DNA of 64,000 bases from Methylobacterium sp. J-067. Lineage in GTDB: Bacteria; Pseudomonadota; Alphaproteobacteria; Rhizobiales; Beijerinckiaceae. The stretch covers positions 22,745-86,744 of the forward strand of contig NZ_JAKSXZ010000106.1 in the NCBI RefSeq assembly GCF_022829465.1, in the 5' to 3' direction. A program made the translations under genes and the position numbers. How positions within the stretch are numbered: the stretch's first letter is position 1; each line of letters opens with the position of its first letter. This document shows, in pieces, positions 49,065 to 56,965 of the stretch. The notes under the pieces are model-generated. The model was not told the origin of the DNA and ran no database searches. It saw only the letters and a list, made by a program, of their open reading frames with translations.

Positions 49065-50330
49065 ATGGCCGCCGACTCCCCGCTCGCCGACAAGCTCTCG
49101 CTCCCCAAGGACAAGATCCGCGTCCTGCTCCTGGAGGGGATCAACGACAGCGCCGTCGCGCTGATGCAGGCCGCCGGCTACACCAACCTCACCCGCCTGC
49201 CGAAGGCGCTCGATAAGGAGGCGCTGCACGCGGCGCTCCAGGGCGTTCACATGGTCGGCATCCGCTCGCGCACCCAATTGGACGCGGCGGCGTTCGAGGC
49301 GGCGGACAGGCTGCTGGCGGTGGGCTGCTTCTCGGTGGGCACCAATCAGGTGGACCTCGAAGCCGCCCGGCACCGGGGCATCCCGGTCTTCAACGCGCCC
49401 TTCTCCAACACCCGTTCGGTGGCCGAGCTGACGATCGGCGAGATCGTGATGCTGCTCCGGCGGATCGTGCCCCGTTCGGTGGGCGCCCATGCCGGCCAGT
49501 GGGACAAGTCCGCCGTCGGCTCGATGGAAGTGCGCGGCAAGACGCTCGGCATCGTCGGCTATGGCAATATCGGCACGCAGCTCTCGACCCTGGCCGAGGC
49601 CATGGGCATGCGGGTGCTGTTCTACGATCACACCGACCGCCTGCGCCACGGCAACACCGAGCCGACCGACTCGCTGAAGGATCTGCTCGGGCAGAGCGAC
49701 GTGGTCTCCCTGCACGTGCCGGAGACCGAGGCGACCTTCAACATGATCGGCGAGGCCGAGATCCGGGCGATGAAGCCGGGCGCCTTCCTCATCAACAATG
49801 CCCGCGGCACCGTCGTGGACCTCGACGCCCTCGCCGCGGCCCTGCGCGACGGCCACCTGCGCGGTGCCGCCGTGGACGTGTTCCCGAAGGAGCCCGGCTC
49901 CAATGCGGAGCGCTTCGTCAGCCCTCTCCAGGGTCTCGACAACGTGATCCTCACCCCGCATGTCGGCGGCTCCACCGAGGAGGCACAGGAGCGCATCGGC
50001 GCCGAAGTCGCCAAGAAGCTGGTGGATTATTCGGACATCGGCTCGACGGTCGGCGCGGTGAACTTCCCGCAGGTGCAATTGCCCACCCGCGCCACCGGCA
50101 CGCGCTTCATCCACGTCCAGCGCAACCTGCCGGGCATGCTCGGGCGGCTCAACGAGGTCTTCGCCCGCAGCCACGTCAACATCGCTGCCCAGTTCTACCA
50201 GACGGACGGCGAGGTCGGTTACGTCGTGCTGGAAACCGATGCCACCGACGCGGATGCCGAGTCGCTGCTCGGGGAGATCCGCGCCATCCCCGGCACGATC
50301 CGCGCCCGCCTGCTCTACGAGCGCCGCTAA
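49065..50330 (+). CDS. serA: D-3-phosphoglycerate dehydrogenase, ACT-containing
   Basis: First enzyme of serine synthesis, 421 residues from the Met of MAADSPLADKL. NAD motif GIVGYGNIGTQLS, catalytic Arg in GIRSRTQLD-like region, Glu and His in NVILTPHVGGSTEEAQ, and a C-terminal ACT domain (FIHVQRNLPGMLGRLNEV) that senses serine. The architecture matches E. coli SerA rather than the longer form. Confidence 0.93.
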   Translation: MAADSPLADKLSLPKDKIRVLLLEGINDSAVALMQAAGYTNLTRLPKALDKEALHAALQGVHMVGIRSRTQLDAAAFEAADRLLAVGCFSVGTNQVDLEAARHRGIPVFNAPFSNTRSVAELTIGEIVMLLRRIVPRSVGAHAGQWDKSAVGSMEVRGKTLGIVGYGNIGTQLSTLAEAMGMRVLFYDHTDRLRHGNTEPTDSLKDLLGQSDVVSLHVPETEATFNMIGEAEIRAMKPGAFLINNARGTVVDLDALAAALRDGHLRGAAVDVFPKEPGSNAERFVSPLQGLDNVILTPHVGGSTEEAQERIGAEVAKKLVDYSDIGSTVGAVNFPQVQLPTRATGTRFIHVQRNLPGMLGRLNEVFARSHVNIAAQFYQTDGEVGYVVLETDATDADAESLLGEIRAIPGTIRARLLYERR

Positions 50331-50399
50331 CGATTGCACCTTGCGCGCGAGGCGTTGGCGCTGTTCAAGTCCAGCGATCAAGCGGAACGGGAGTGGTCA

Positions 50400-50891
50400 G
50401 TGGTCAAGCGTGGCTGGACGGCACAAACTTCGCGCGGGGCCGCAGCCCTCGCCCTGGCCGTGCTCGGCACGGCCTGCACCGCCTCGCTGGCGTCGGCGGA
50501 ATGCCTGCGCCAGATCGTCAACCGCTCGGCCTACGTGCTGACGGCCCGGCGGGACGGCGGCCCGCCGGTGACGATCCTACCGGGGCACGCGGTGCAGATC
50601 CGCCTCACGCATCCGGGCCAGCTGGACTTTGCCGCCTATTGCGCCGTCCCCGGGCCCGATGGCGCCCTGCGGCCGATCACTCAGGCGAGCTTCGACTACG
50701 AGGCGGTGATCGATCGCTGCTTCATCCGCTTCGGCGGGCAGGCCTTCATCCCGCAGCTCGGGCGCGGCTTCATCGGCCTCCAGGGCACGGCGCCGTTCAC
50801 GGTGAACAATCCGCGCCAGGGCGACGTGGTCCTCGGCCCCTTCGCCACGGAAGCCTGCCCGGCGCCGGCGATCCTCAGCCGGGGCGGCTAG
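50400..50891 (+). CDS. hypothetical exported protein
   Basis: About 163 residues from a GTG preceded by GGGAG. A signal peptide (GAAALALAVLGTACTASLASA) is followed by a mature part with Cys residues in AECLRQI, AAYCAVPG, DRCFIRFGG and EACPAP, which could form two disulfides. No known domain. It follows serA by 69 bp; functional link unknown. Confidence 0.7.
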   Translation: MVKRGWTAQTSRGAAALALAVLGTACTASLASAECLRQIVNRSAYVLTARRDGGPPVTILPGHAVQIRLTHPGQLDFAAYCAVPGPDGALRPITQASFDYEAVIDRCFIRFGGQAFIPQLGRGFIGLQGTAPFTVNNPRQGDVVLGPFATEACPAPAILSRGG

Positions 50892-51273
50892 GACCGCGCC
50901 CTACAGGTAATGCCGGAAGACGACCGGGCCGCCCGCCGGGCGGCCCGCAGGCGCGGCCGGGACGAGGCGGCGCGTGACGCGCACCGCGAGGCGGATCAGG
51001 GCGGCGAGTGCGCCGTCGAACGAGGTGGTCTGGCGCTGGGTCATGGACGCCTCCGCCGCGGCCGGAGCGACACGCCCTTCCCGCGTAGCCTCACCCTGTC
51101 AGGCGCCTACGGCCAAGGCTGTGCCGGAGCGCACATGGTTTCGTTTCGCAATCTTTCCGCGAAGAGTGAAAGGGCGAAACACCCCTTCCGTCTGGCGTGG
51201 GGCGTGAGCGCCGAATATGGTGGTTTCGCCGAACCGGGACCTGGTCAAGCCCGGCGTGACTGAGGACGCGCGT
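50892..51273. other. intergenic region
   Basis: About 380 bases. The only gene candidate is a 47-aa minus-strand frame (50901-51044). The rest has no clear promoter, hairpin or RNA. Confidence 0.4.
50901..51044 (-). CDS. possible small basic protein, 47 aa
   Basis: Frame beginning MTQRQTTSFDGALAALIRLA and ending VVFRHYL. An amphipathic helix precedes an Arg/Pro/Gly tail. Convergent with the exported protein gene. Weak support: no strong ribosome-binding site. Confidence 0.3.
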   Translation of the reverse strand: MTQRQTTSFDGALAALIRLAVRVTRRLVPAAPAGRPAGGPVVFRHYL

Positions 51274-51489
51274 ATGCTCACACACACCGGCAGCACGATC
51301 CTGCGAAACGAGCTCGGGGTCGAGGAGACGGTCGAATCCGACAACATCGTCCGGTGGGACGGGAACCGGCTCTATGTCGAGCAGGACGTCTTTCACAACG
51401 GACAATTGGTCCATCGTAAGTACAGGCGCACGGTCACGGAGCCCGTGGCCCGGGTCCTGTGGGACATCATCAACCGCGCCAAGCAATAG
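51274..51489 (+). CDS. hypothetical protein, 71 aa
   Basis: Short soluble protein starting MLTHTGSTILRNELGVEETV, preceded by GAGGA; an upstream ATG at 51217 would give 90 residues. The body WDGNRLYVEQDVFHNGQLVHRKYRRTVTEP looks like a small beta-sheet domain (shown by WDGNRLYVEQD). No function recognised. Confidence 0.55.
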   Translation: MLTHTGSTILRNELGVEETVESDNIVRWDGNRLYVEQDVFHNGQLVHRKYRRTVTEPVARVLWDIINRAKQ

Positions 51490-51501
51490 GCGAGGCGTCG
51501 G

Positions 51502-51825
51502 TCAGGCGGCGATGGCGGTCTCGACTGCCTCGTCCGCCGGGCGGATCCGGTCGATCGTCTGACGGGCGGTGTCGAAGGCCGCCCTGACGGTGGCCGACAC
51601 GTCCTCGACCGCGACCAGAACCGAGAGCTTCTGGGCGGTCGCGCGGTCGGCGAGGCCCTGGGCCGCGTTCAGCAGCAGGGTTTCGAGCCGCGACAGGTCG
51701 GCCTCCGCGTCGCGCCCGGCCGCCTGATCGGCCTTCGCGAATTGCGACAGCACCGCTTCCAGGGCGTGCCCCAGAACGAGGGTCTTCACCCGTTCCTGGA
51801 GGAGTGCTCTCTCTTCGCGCTTCAT
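51502..51825 (-). CDS. hypothetical helical protein, 107 aa
   Basis: Entirely helical-looking protein (LLQERVKTLVLGHALEAVLSQF, shown by ends; QKLSVLVAVEDVSATVRAAFD) with no signal peptide or membrane span. Convergent with the 71-aa gene. No known family assigned. Confidence 0.6.
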   Translation of the reverse strand: MKREERALLQERVKTLVLGHALEAVLSQFAKADQAAGRDAEADLSRLETLLLNAAQGLADRATAQKLSVLVAVEDVSATVRAAFDTARQTIDRIRPADEAVETAIAA

Positions 51826-51939
51826 GGGGCCGTTCGCCGATTCGGGTTACTAAACCACTGTGGCATCAGGGCGCACTTGAAGCAGCGCCTTCCGTGCAAC
51901 AGGGACCCCTCCCCGCGTCGCCGGCCGCGTTTTCTCGGA

Positions 51940-52911
51940 TCACAAGCGCCGGAGTGCCACACTGTCGATCCGGTGGCTCGCCCCCTTCGTGAGGATGAGG
52001 CTCGCCCGCTGGCGGGTCGGCAGGATGTTCTCCCGCAGGTTCGGTAGGTTGATCGTCGTCCAGAGATGGTCGGCGATGTCGAGCGCCTCGGCCTCGGGGA
52101 TCTCCGCGTACTTGCGGAAGTAGGAGCGCGGATCGCGGAAGGCGGTCTGGCGCAGGCGCATGAAGCGGGTGACGTACCAGCGGTGCAGGTCGTCCTCGTG
52201 CCCGTCGAGGTAGATCGAGAAGTCGAAGAAGTCGGACACGAACGGGACCGCCGTGCCGTCGCGCGGCAGGCGGGCCGGCTGCAGGACGTTCAACCCCTCC
52301 ACGATGAGGATGTCGGGGCTCTCCACCACCCGCTCCTCCCCCGGCACCCGGTCGTAGACGAGGTGCGAGTAGAGCGGCGCCGTCACCCGCCTCTGGCCGG
52401 ACTTCACCTCGTGCAGGAAGCGCAGCAGCGCGGCGGTGTCGTAGCTCTCGGGAAAACCCTTGCGCTCCATCAGGCCGTGGGCGGCCAGTTCGGCGTTCGG
52501 CATCAGGAACCCGTCCGTGGTGACGAGATCGACCTTCGGCGTGTTCGGCCAGCGGGTGAGGAGCGCCGCGAGGATGCGCGCGGTGGTGGACTTGCCCACC
52601 GCCACCGATCCCGCGAGCCCGATGATGTAGGGCAGCTTGGTCTCGCGCTCGGCGGTGAGGAAGCGCTGCGTCGCCTTGAACAGGCCCTGCGTCGCCGCGA
52701 CGTAGAAGGAGAGCAGCCGCGACAGGGGCAGGTAGATCTCTACGACCTCCTCGATGGAGATCGGATCGTTGAGGGATTTCAGCCGCTCGAGGTCGTCCGC
52801 GTTGAGCGTCAGGGGGGCGTCGGCGCGCAGATGCGCCCATTCCTCCCGGCCGAAGCGGCGGTAGGGGGAGAGGCTGTCCGTGCCGTCCGAGAGAGCGGGC
52901 GGCGGAGTCAC
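51940..52911 (-). CDS. coaA: pantothenate kinase, type I
   Basis: First enzyme of coenzyme A synthesis, 323 residues from a GTG that overlaps the hisE stop by 4 bp. P-loop [37 protein letters not shown] region and TTDGFLMPN are typical of type I CoaA. The hisE-coaA order is common in Alphaproteobacteria. Confidence 0.94.
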   Translation of the reverse strand: MTPPPALSDGTDSLSPYRRFGREEWAHLRADAPLTLNADDLERLKSLNDPISIEEVVEIYLPLSRLLSFYVAATQGLFKATQRFLTAERETKLPYIIGLAGSVAVGKSTTARILAALLTRWPNTPKVDLVTTDGFLMPNAELAAHGLMERKGFPESYDTAALLRFLHEVKSGQRRVTAPLYSHLVYDRVPGEERVVESPDILIVEGLNVLQPARLPRDGTAVPFVSDFFDFSIYLDGHEDDLHRWYVTRFMRLRQTAFRDPRSYFRKYAEIPEAEALDIADHLWTTINLPNLRENILPTRQRASLILTKGASHRIDSVALRRL

Positions 52912-53231
52912 GCGGTCGGCCTCGAAGCCTTCTCGGCGATGCCGCTCTGGGCGGTCCGTCGTTCCAGCTCGGCCATCACCGCCTCGAGCTCGACGTTGCC
53001 GGCCTTCAGCAGCACCACGAGGTGGTAGAGCACGTCCGCCGCCTCGTTCTTGAGGCCCTCGCGGTCGCCCTGCACGGCGGCGATGGCCGCCTCGACCGCC
53101 TCCTCGCCGAGCTTCTTGGCCGCCTTGGCCGGGCCGTCGGCCAGGAGCTTCGCGGTGTAGGAGGTAGAGGGATCTGTGCCGGCGCGGCTCGCCACGAGGC
53201 GAGCGAGATCGGCGAGGGTGTAGCTGCTCAT
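52908..53231 (-). CDS. hisE: phosphoribosyl-ATP pyrophosphatase
   Basis: Second step of histidine synthesis, 107 residues. MazG-like motif [13 protein letters not shown] and [10 protein letters not shown] metal-binding helices are clear. The upstream his genes (hisF, hisA, hisH) that usually precede it are not here, so the his cluster is split. Confidence 0.94.
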   Translation of the reverse strand: MSSYTLADLARLVASRAGTDPSTSYTAKLLADGPAKAAKKLGEEAVEAAIAAVQGDREGLKNEAADVLYHLVVLLKAGNVELEAVMAELERRTAQSGIAEKASRPTA

Positions 53232-53363
53232 GAACGGTCTTGCATTGTCCGGCCCGCGACGGGCCGATTTCCGGCAGGAAACTGCGCCAGCGCGCGTGCG
53301 GGGGCAAGCGCCTGCGCGTGAGAGGCGAGCCGCTTTGTTGGGTAAGGGTTTATCCGGCGATCC

Positions 53364-54317
53364 TCACCCGTTGGGCAGGTGACGCGCCAGGGCGTCGAGC
53401 ACGGCCATGCGCACGGCGACGCCCATCTCGACCTGCTGGCGGATCAGCGATTGCGCCCCGTCCGCGATCTCGGAGGAGATCTCGACCCCGCGATTCATCG
53501 GGCCGGGATGCATCACCAGGGCGTCGGGCTTGGCGAGCGCCAGCTTGTCGGCGTCGAGGCCGTAATACCGGAAGTATTCCTTCACCGAGGGCACGAAGGA
53601 GCCGTTCATGCGCTCGCGCTGCAGGCGCAGCATCATCACGATGTCGCAGCCCTCCAGGCCCTTGCGCATGTCGGTGAAGGTCTCGACGCCGAAGCGCTCG
53701 ATCCCCGCCGGCAGCAGCGTCGAGGGCGCGATGAGGCGCACCCGCGCGCCCATCGCCTGGAGCAGGATAAGGTTCGAGCGTGCCACCCGCGAATGCAGGA
53801 CGTCGCCGCAGATCGCGACCTGCAGGCCCTCGATGCGGCCCTTGTTGCGGCGGATGGTCAGGGCGTCGAGGAGCGCCTGCGTCGGGTGCTCGTGCGCCCC
53901 GTCGCCGGCATTGACCACGGCGCAATCGACCTTGCGCGCCAGGAGATGCACCGCGCCCGCCGCCTGATGGCGCACGACGATGATGTCCGGCCGCATGGCG
54001 TTCAGCGTCGCGGCGGTGTCGATCAGCGTCTCGCCCTTCTTCACCGAGGACGAGGCGACCGACATGTTCATGACGTCGGCGCCGAGGCGCTTGCCGGCGA
54101 GTTCGAACGAGGATTGCGTCCGCGTCGAGGGCTCGAAGAACAGGTTGATCTGCGTGCGCCCGCGCAGGGTGGTGCGCTTCTTCTCGACCTGGCGGGAGAT
54201 GTCCACGGCGGCGTCGGCGGCATCGAGCAGGGTTTCGATGTCGGGCCGGCTCAGCCCCTCGATGCCCAGCAGGTGCCGGTGCGGGAACAATGCGGGCGCG
54301 GGCGTCGGGGCTGTCAT
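53364..54317 (-). CDS. pyrB: aspartate carbamoyltransferase catalytic subunit
   Basis: Commits carbamoyl phosphate to pyrimidines; 317 residues. Carbamoyl-phosphate site [13 protein letters not shown], the 80s-loop Lys in [23 protein letters not shown] and [10 protein letters not shown] all fit PyrB. pyrC does not follow at the 3' side in this window. Divergent from the cytochrome b gene. Confidence 0.95.
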   Translation of the reverse strand: MTAPTPAPALFPHRHLLGIEGLSRPDIETLLDAADAAVDISRQVEKKRTTLRGRTQINLFFEPSTRTQSSFELAGKRLGADVMNMSVASSSVKKGETLIDTAATLNAMRPDIIVVRHQAAGAVHLLARKVDCAVVNAGDGAHEHPTQALLDALTIRRNKGRIEGLQVAICGDVLHSRVARSNLILLQAMGARVRLIAPSTLLPAGIERFGVETFTDMRKGLEGCDIVMMLRLQRERMNGSFVPSVKEYFRYYGLDADKLALAKPDALVMHPGPMNRGVEISSEIADGAQSLIRQQVEMGVAVRMAVLDALARHLPNG

Positions 54318-54470
54318 GACGGGTGCCGGGTGTAGGTGCCGCCGGCGAGTCCTGCAAGCGTCGCCGCGTTCCGGGCACCGGCCAACGTGCGGCGTTTTCG
54401 TCGCGGCTGGTAACCGCACGGTCGCGCTACACGTATTGCGCGCAAAGACCCCCGCCTCGGAGATGGCCCC

Positions 54471-55352
54471 TTGGACGCCTCGCCCGCCCTCAATGCCCCG
54501 GACAAGGCCGCGCCCGAGCGCGTCGGCCCGAACGGGCGCCGGCTGATCTACCGCCATCCGCTGGTGATCCGCCTGACCCACTGGATCAACGCCGCGGTGC
54601 TGCTGGTCCTTCTGATGAGCGGCCTTCAGATCTTCAACGCCCACCCGGCCCTGTACTGGGGCGCGGTCTCGACCTTCGACACGCCCGCCCTGGCCATCAC
54701 CAGCGAGGAGAGCGGCGGCGCCAACCGCGGTGTCGTCTATCTGGGGAACCACAAGTTCGACACGACCGGGGTGCTCGGCCTGTCGAAGGATCGGGGCGTC
54801 GAGAGTGAGCGGGCCTTCCCGTCCTGGATCACCCTTCCCGCGAACCAGGACCTCGCCACCGGCCGCCGCTGGCACTTCCTGTTCGCGTGGTTCCTCGTCA
54901 TCAACGGCGCGCTCTACCTCCTCTACGGGTTGTTCTCGGGCCAGTTGCGCCGCCGGCTGATCCCGGAGGGCGACCAGATCCGCGATTTCAGCGGCTCGGT
55001 GAAGGAGCACCTGCTCCTGAAGTTCCCCGAGGGCGAGGAAGCCAAGCGCTACAACGTCATCCAGAAGCTCACCTATCTCGGCGTGGTGCTCGTGCTGCTG
55101 CCCGCGATGGTGCTCGCCGGGCTCGCCATGTCGCCGGGCGTCGATGCCGCGTGGCCCTGGCTGACGGAGCTGTTCGGCGGCCGGCAATCGGCCCGCAGCG
55201 TCCACTTCATCGCGGCGGGGCTGCTCGTCCTGTTCGTGGTGGTCCACCTCGTGCTCGTGCTGGTCTCGGGCGTCGTCAACAACCTGCGCGGGATGATCAC
55301 CGGCTGGTTCAGCATAGGCAAGGTTCGCCCTGCCGGGGAGGAAGCCCGATGA
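54471..55352 (+). CDS. cytochrome b561-like membrane protein
   Basis: Membrane protein of 293 residues starting with TTG, after a CGGAG site. Four or more hydrophobic segments; candidate heme-ligating His residues in [35 protein letters not shown] and VVHLVLVL. Similar to cytochrome b subunits of Ni/Fe-hydrogenase and b561 type. Its ATGA overlap with the molybdoenzyme gene suggests that it passes that enzyme's electrons. Confidence 0.85.
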   Translation: MDASPALNAPDKAAPERVGPNGRRLIYRHPLVIRLTHWINAAVLLVLLMSGLQIFNAHPALYWGAVSTFDTPALAITSEESGGANRGVVYLGNHKFDTTGVLGLSKDRGVESERAFPSWITLPANQDLATGRRWHFLFAWFLVINGALYLLYGLFSGQLRRRLIPEGDQIRDFSGSVKEHLLLKFPEGEEAKRYNVIQKLTYLGVVLVLLPAMVLAGLAMSPGVDAAWPWLTELFGGRQSARSVHFIAAGLLVLFVVVHLVLVLVSGVVNNLRGMITGWFSIGKVRPAGEEAR

Positions 55353-56269
55353 TCCTGCACCGCCGACGCCTCCTCACCGCCACCGCCGGCCTCGCCGGCG
55401 CCTCCCTGCTCGGCGGCTGCGACCGCTTCGCCGGGACCGACGCGGGCCGCCGCACCCTCTCCATCGGGGAGGACGCGAACCTCTACGTCCAGCGCCTGCT
55501 GATGTCGGGCATGACCACAGCGCGGGAATTTCCCGAATCGATGATCTCGCCCTGGTTCAAGCCGAACGGCTCGATCGATCCGCCGGACACCGCCTACAAG
55601 GCCCTCGCCGCCAAGAACTTTTCTGACTTCAAGCTGAAGGTCGACGGGCTGGTGGACACGCCGCTTTCGTTGAGCCTCGCGGATTTGCGCGCCCTGCCCT
55701 CCCGCACGCAGATCACCCGGCACGATTGCGTGGAAGGGTGGAGCTGCATCGGCAAATGGTCGGGCGTGCCCCTGTCCGAGGTGCTGAAGCGAGCCGGGCT
55801 GAAGCCGCAGGCCCGCTACGCGGTGCTGCACTGCGCCGACACCCTCGAATATGCCAGCGACGATGGGGCCTGGGTGCAGCCGAGCCATCCGAACACGGTG
55901 CGCGAGGCGCATGCCGCCTATGTCCAGCTCGCGGCGGCGGACGATTGGGGCGGCTCGCCGACCGGCGCCGCCTCGAACGGGGAGAAAGACCCCGACGCCA
56001 CGGACGGGCGCCGCCCGATCCGCTACTACGAGAGCATCGACCTGTTCGACGCCTTCAACCCGCAGACGATCCTCGCCTACGACCTCAACGGGAAGGCGCT
56101 GCCCGTCTCCAACGGCGCGCCCCTGCGCCTGCGGGTGGAGCGCCAGCTCGGCTACAAGAACGCCAAGTACGTGATGCGAGTCGAGATGGTCTCGTCCCTC
56201 GCCGGGTTCGGCGACGGCAAAGGCGGCTATTGGGAGGATCGCGGCTACGAATGGTACGCGGGGATCTAA
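55349..56269 (+). CDS. molybdopterin-dependent oxidoreductase, YedY/sulfite-oxidase fold
   Basis: Exported enzyme of 306 residues. The N-terminus [21 protein letters not shown] combines a twin-Arg motif with a lipobox Cys, shown by RRRLL and LLGGC. The Mo-ligating Cys is probably in [15 protein letters not shown], as in MsrP/YedY. Membrane attachment via lipid is likely. It overlaps the cytochrome b gene by 4 bp. Substrate (sulfite, sulfoxide or other) is open. Confidence 0.87.
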   Translation: MILHRRRLLTATAGLAGASLLGGCDRFAGTDAGRRTLSIGEDANLYVQRLLMSGMTTAREFPESMISPWFKPNGSIDPPDTAYKALAAKNFSDFKLKVDGLVDTPLSLSLADLRALPSRTQITRHDCVEGWSCIGKWSGVPLSEVLKRAGLKPQARYAVLHCADTLEYASDDGAWVQPSHPNTVREAHAAYVQLAAADDWGGSPTGAASNGEKDPDATDGRRPIRYYESIDLFDAFNPQTILAYDLNGKALPVSNGAPLRLRVERQLGYKNAKYVMRVEMVSSLAGFGDGKGGYWEDRGYEWYAGI

Positions 56270-56275
56270 GCCCCC

Positions 56276-56521
56276 TCAGCCCGCCTTGCGTGTCCGGTGC
56301 GTTACAGGAGCCACCGCCGGCTCCGGCGGAACATTTGAAACGACGGGCCGCACGAGCCGCCCGTTCACGTACAGGTTCGCCCGAGCGATCATCTCGTCGG
56401 TGAGTTCGGGGATCTCGTCGTAATCCTCGTCGGTCAACTCATAGGAATCGACCTTCGCGAGATCGCTGAGGATCGGCTCTTCAGCGGATGAAGGGGGCAT
56501 AGCGCCTTTGTTCCCTGTCAT
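56276..56521 (-). CDS. BrnA-like antitoxin
   Basis: Acidic protein of 81 residues, or 74 from the Met of MPPSSAEEP. The acidic DEDYDEIPELTDEMIARANLYV region (shown by DYDEIPELTDEM) and basic tail RTRKAG fit BrnA, which forms a DNA-binding complex with BrnT. It overlaps the brnT gene and is likely autoregulated. Confidence 0.82.
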   Translation of the reverse strand: MTGNKGAMPPSSAEEPILSDLAKVDSYELTDEDYDEIPELTDEMIARANLYVNGRLVRPVVSNVPPEPAVAPVTHRTRKAG

Positions 56522-56762
56522 TGGCCTTCCTCATCGAGATGACGTGGTGACCCCGGCCCCGTCGTGTCCAGATAACGATTACCATGCGATCCGCCAGGAA
56601 CCCGACGGTGACGATTCTTCGCTCGCCGTATTCCTTTCGCAGATCCTCGAAATCGAATCTCGGGCCTGCGAGGATGTGGGCGGCATCCGCGAAATCCAGT
56701 CCCCTTTCGGCCAAGGTCCGTTCACGCTTGCCCGGATCGAAGGTGATCGAAAACGCACGCAA
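56481..56762 (-). CDS. BrnT-like toxin
   Basis: Ribonuclease toxin of 93 residues in the RelE superfamily. Family motifs: ITFDPGKRERTLAERGLDF with the paired conserved residues, YGERRIVTVGFL, and the C-terminal HHVISMRKANDREQ with Arg/Lys/His residues for RNA cleavage. Toxin gene precedes antitoxin, as usual in BrnTA. The gene lies just upstream of topA on the other strand. Confidence 0.87.
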   Translation of the reverse strand: MRAFSITFDPGKRERTLAERGLDFADAAHILAGPRFDFEDLRKEYGERRIVTVGFLADRMVIVIWTRRGRGHHVISMRKANDREQRRYAPFIR

Positions 56763-56965
56763 GATACAAGGGAATCCGGGTGGTGGCGATGGCCGCCGGG
56801 TTCACCGAGGCGGCGGCGTGGCAGAGTGCGCAGGCGCCGTCATTTGACAACCCGCCGCCGCTCACCCACTTCTCCGCCCCGCGAGGCCCCGGCTGGCGGC
56901 GGGTTCGTTCGCATTCCGAACAATCCGTCGCGCCGCGGCCCCTTCGAGGGGGCAGAGGGTTCTGG

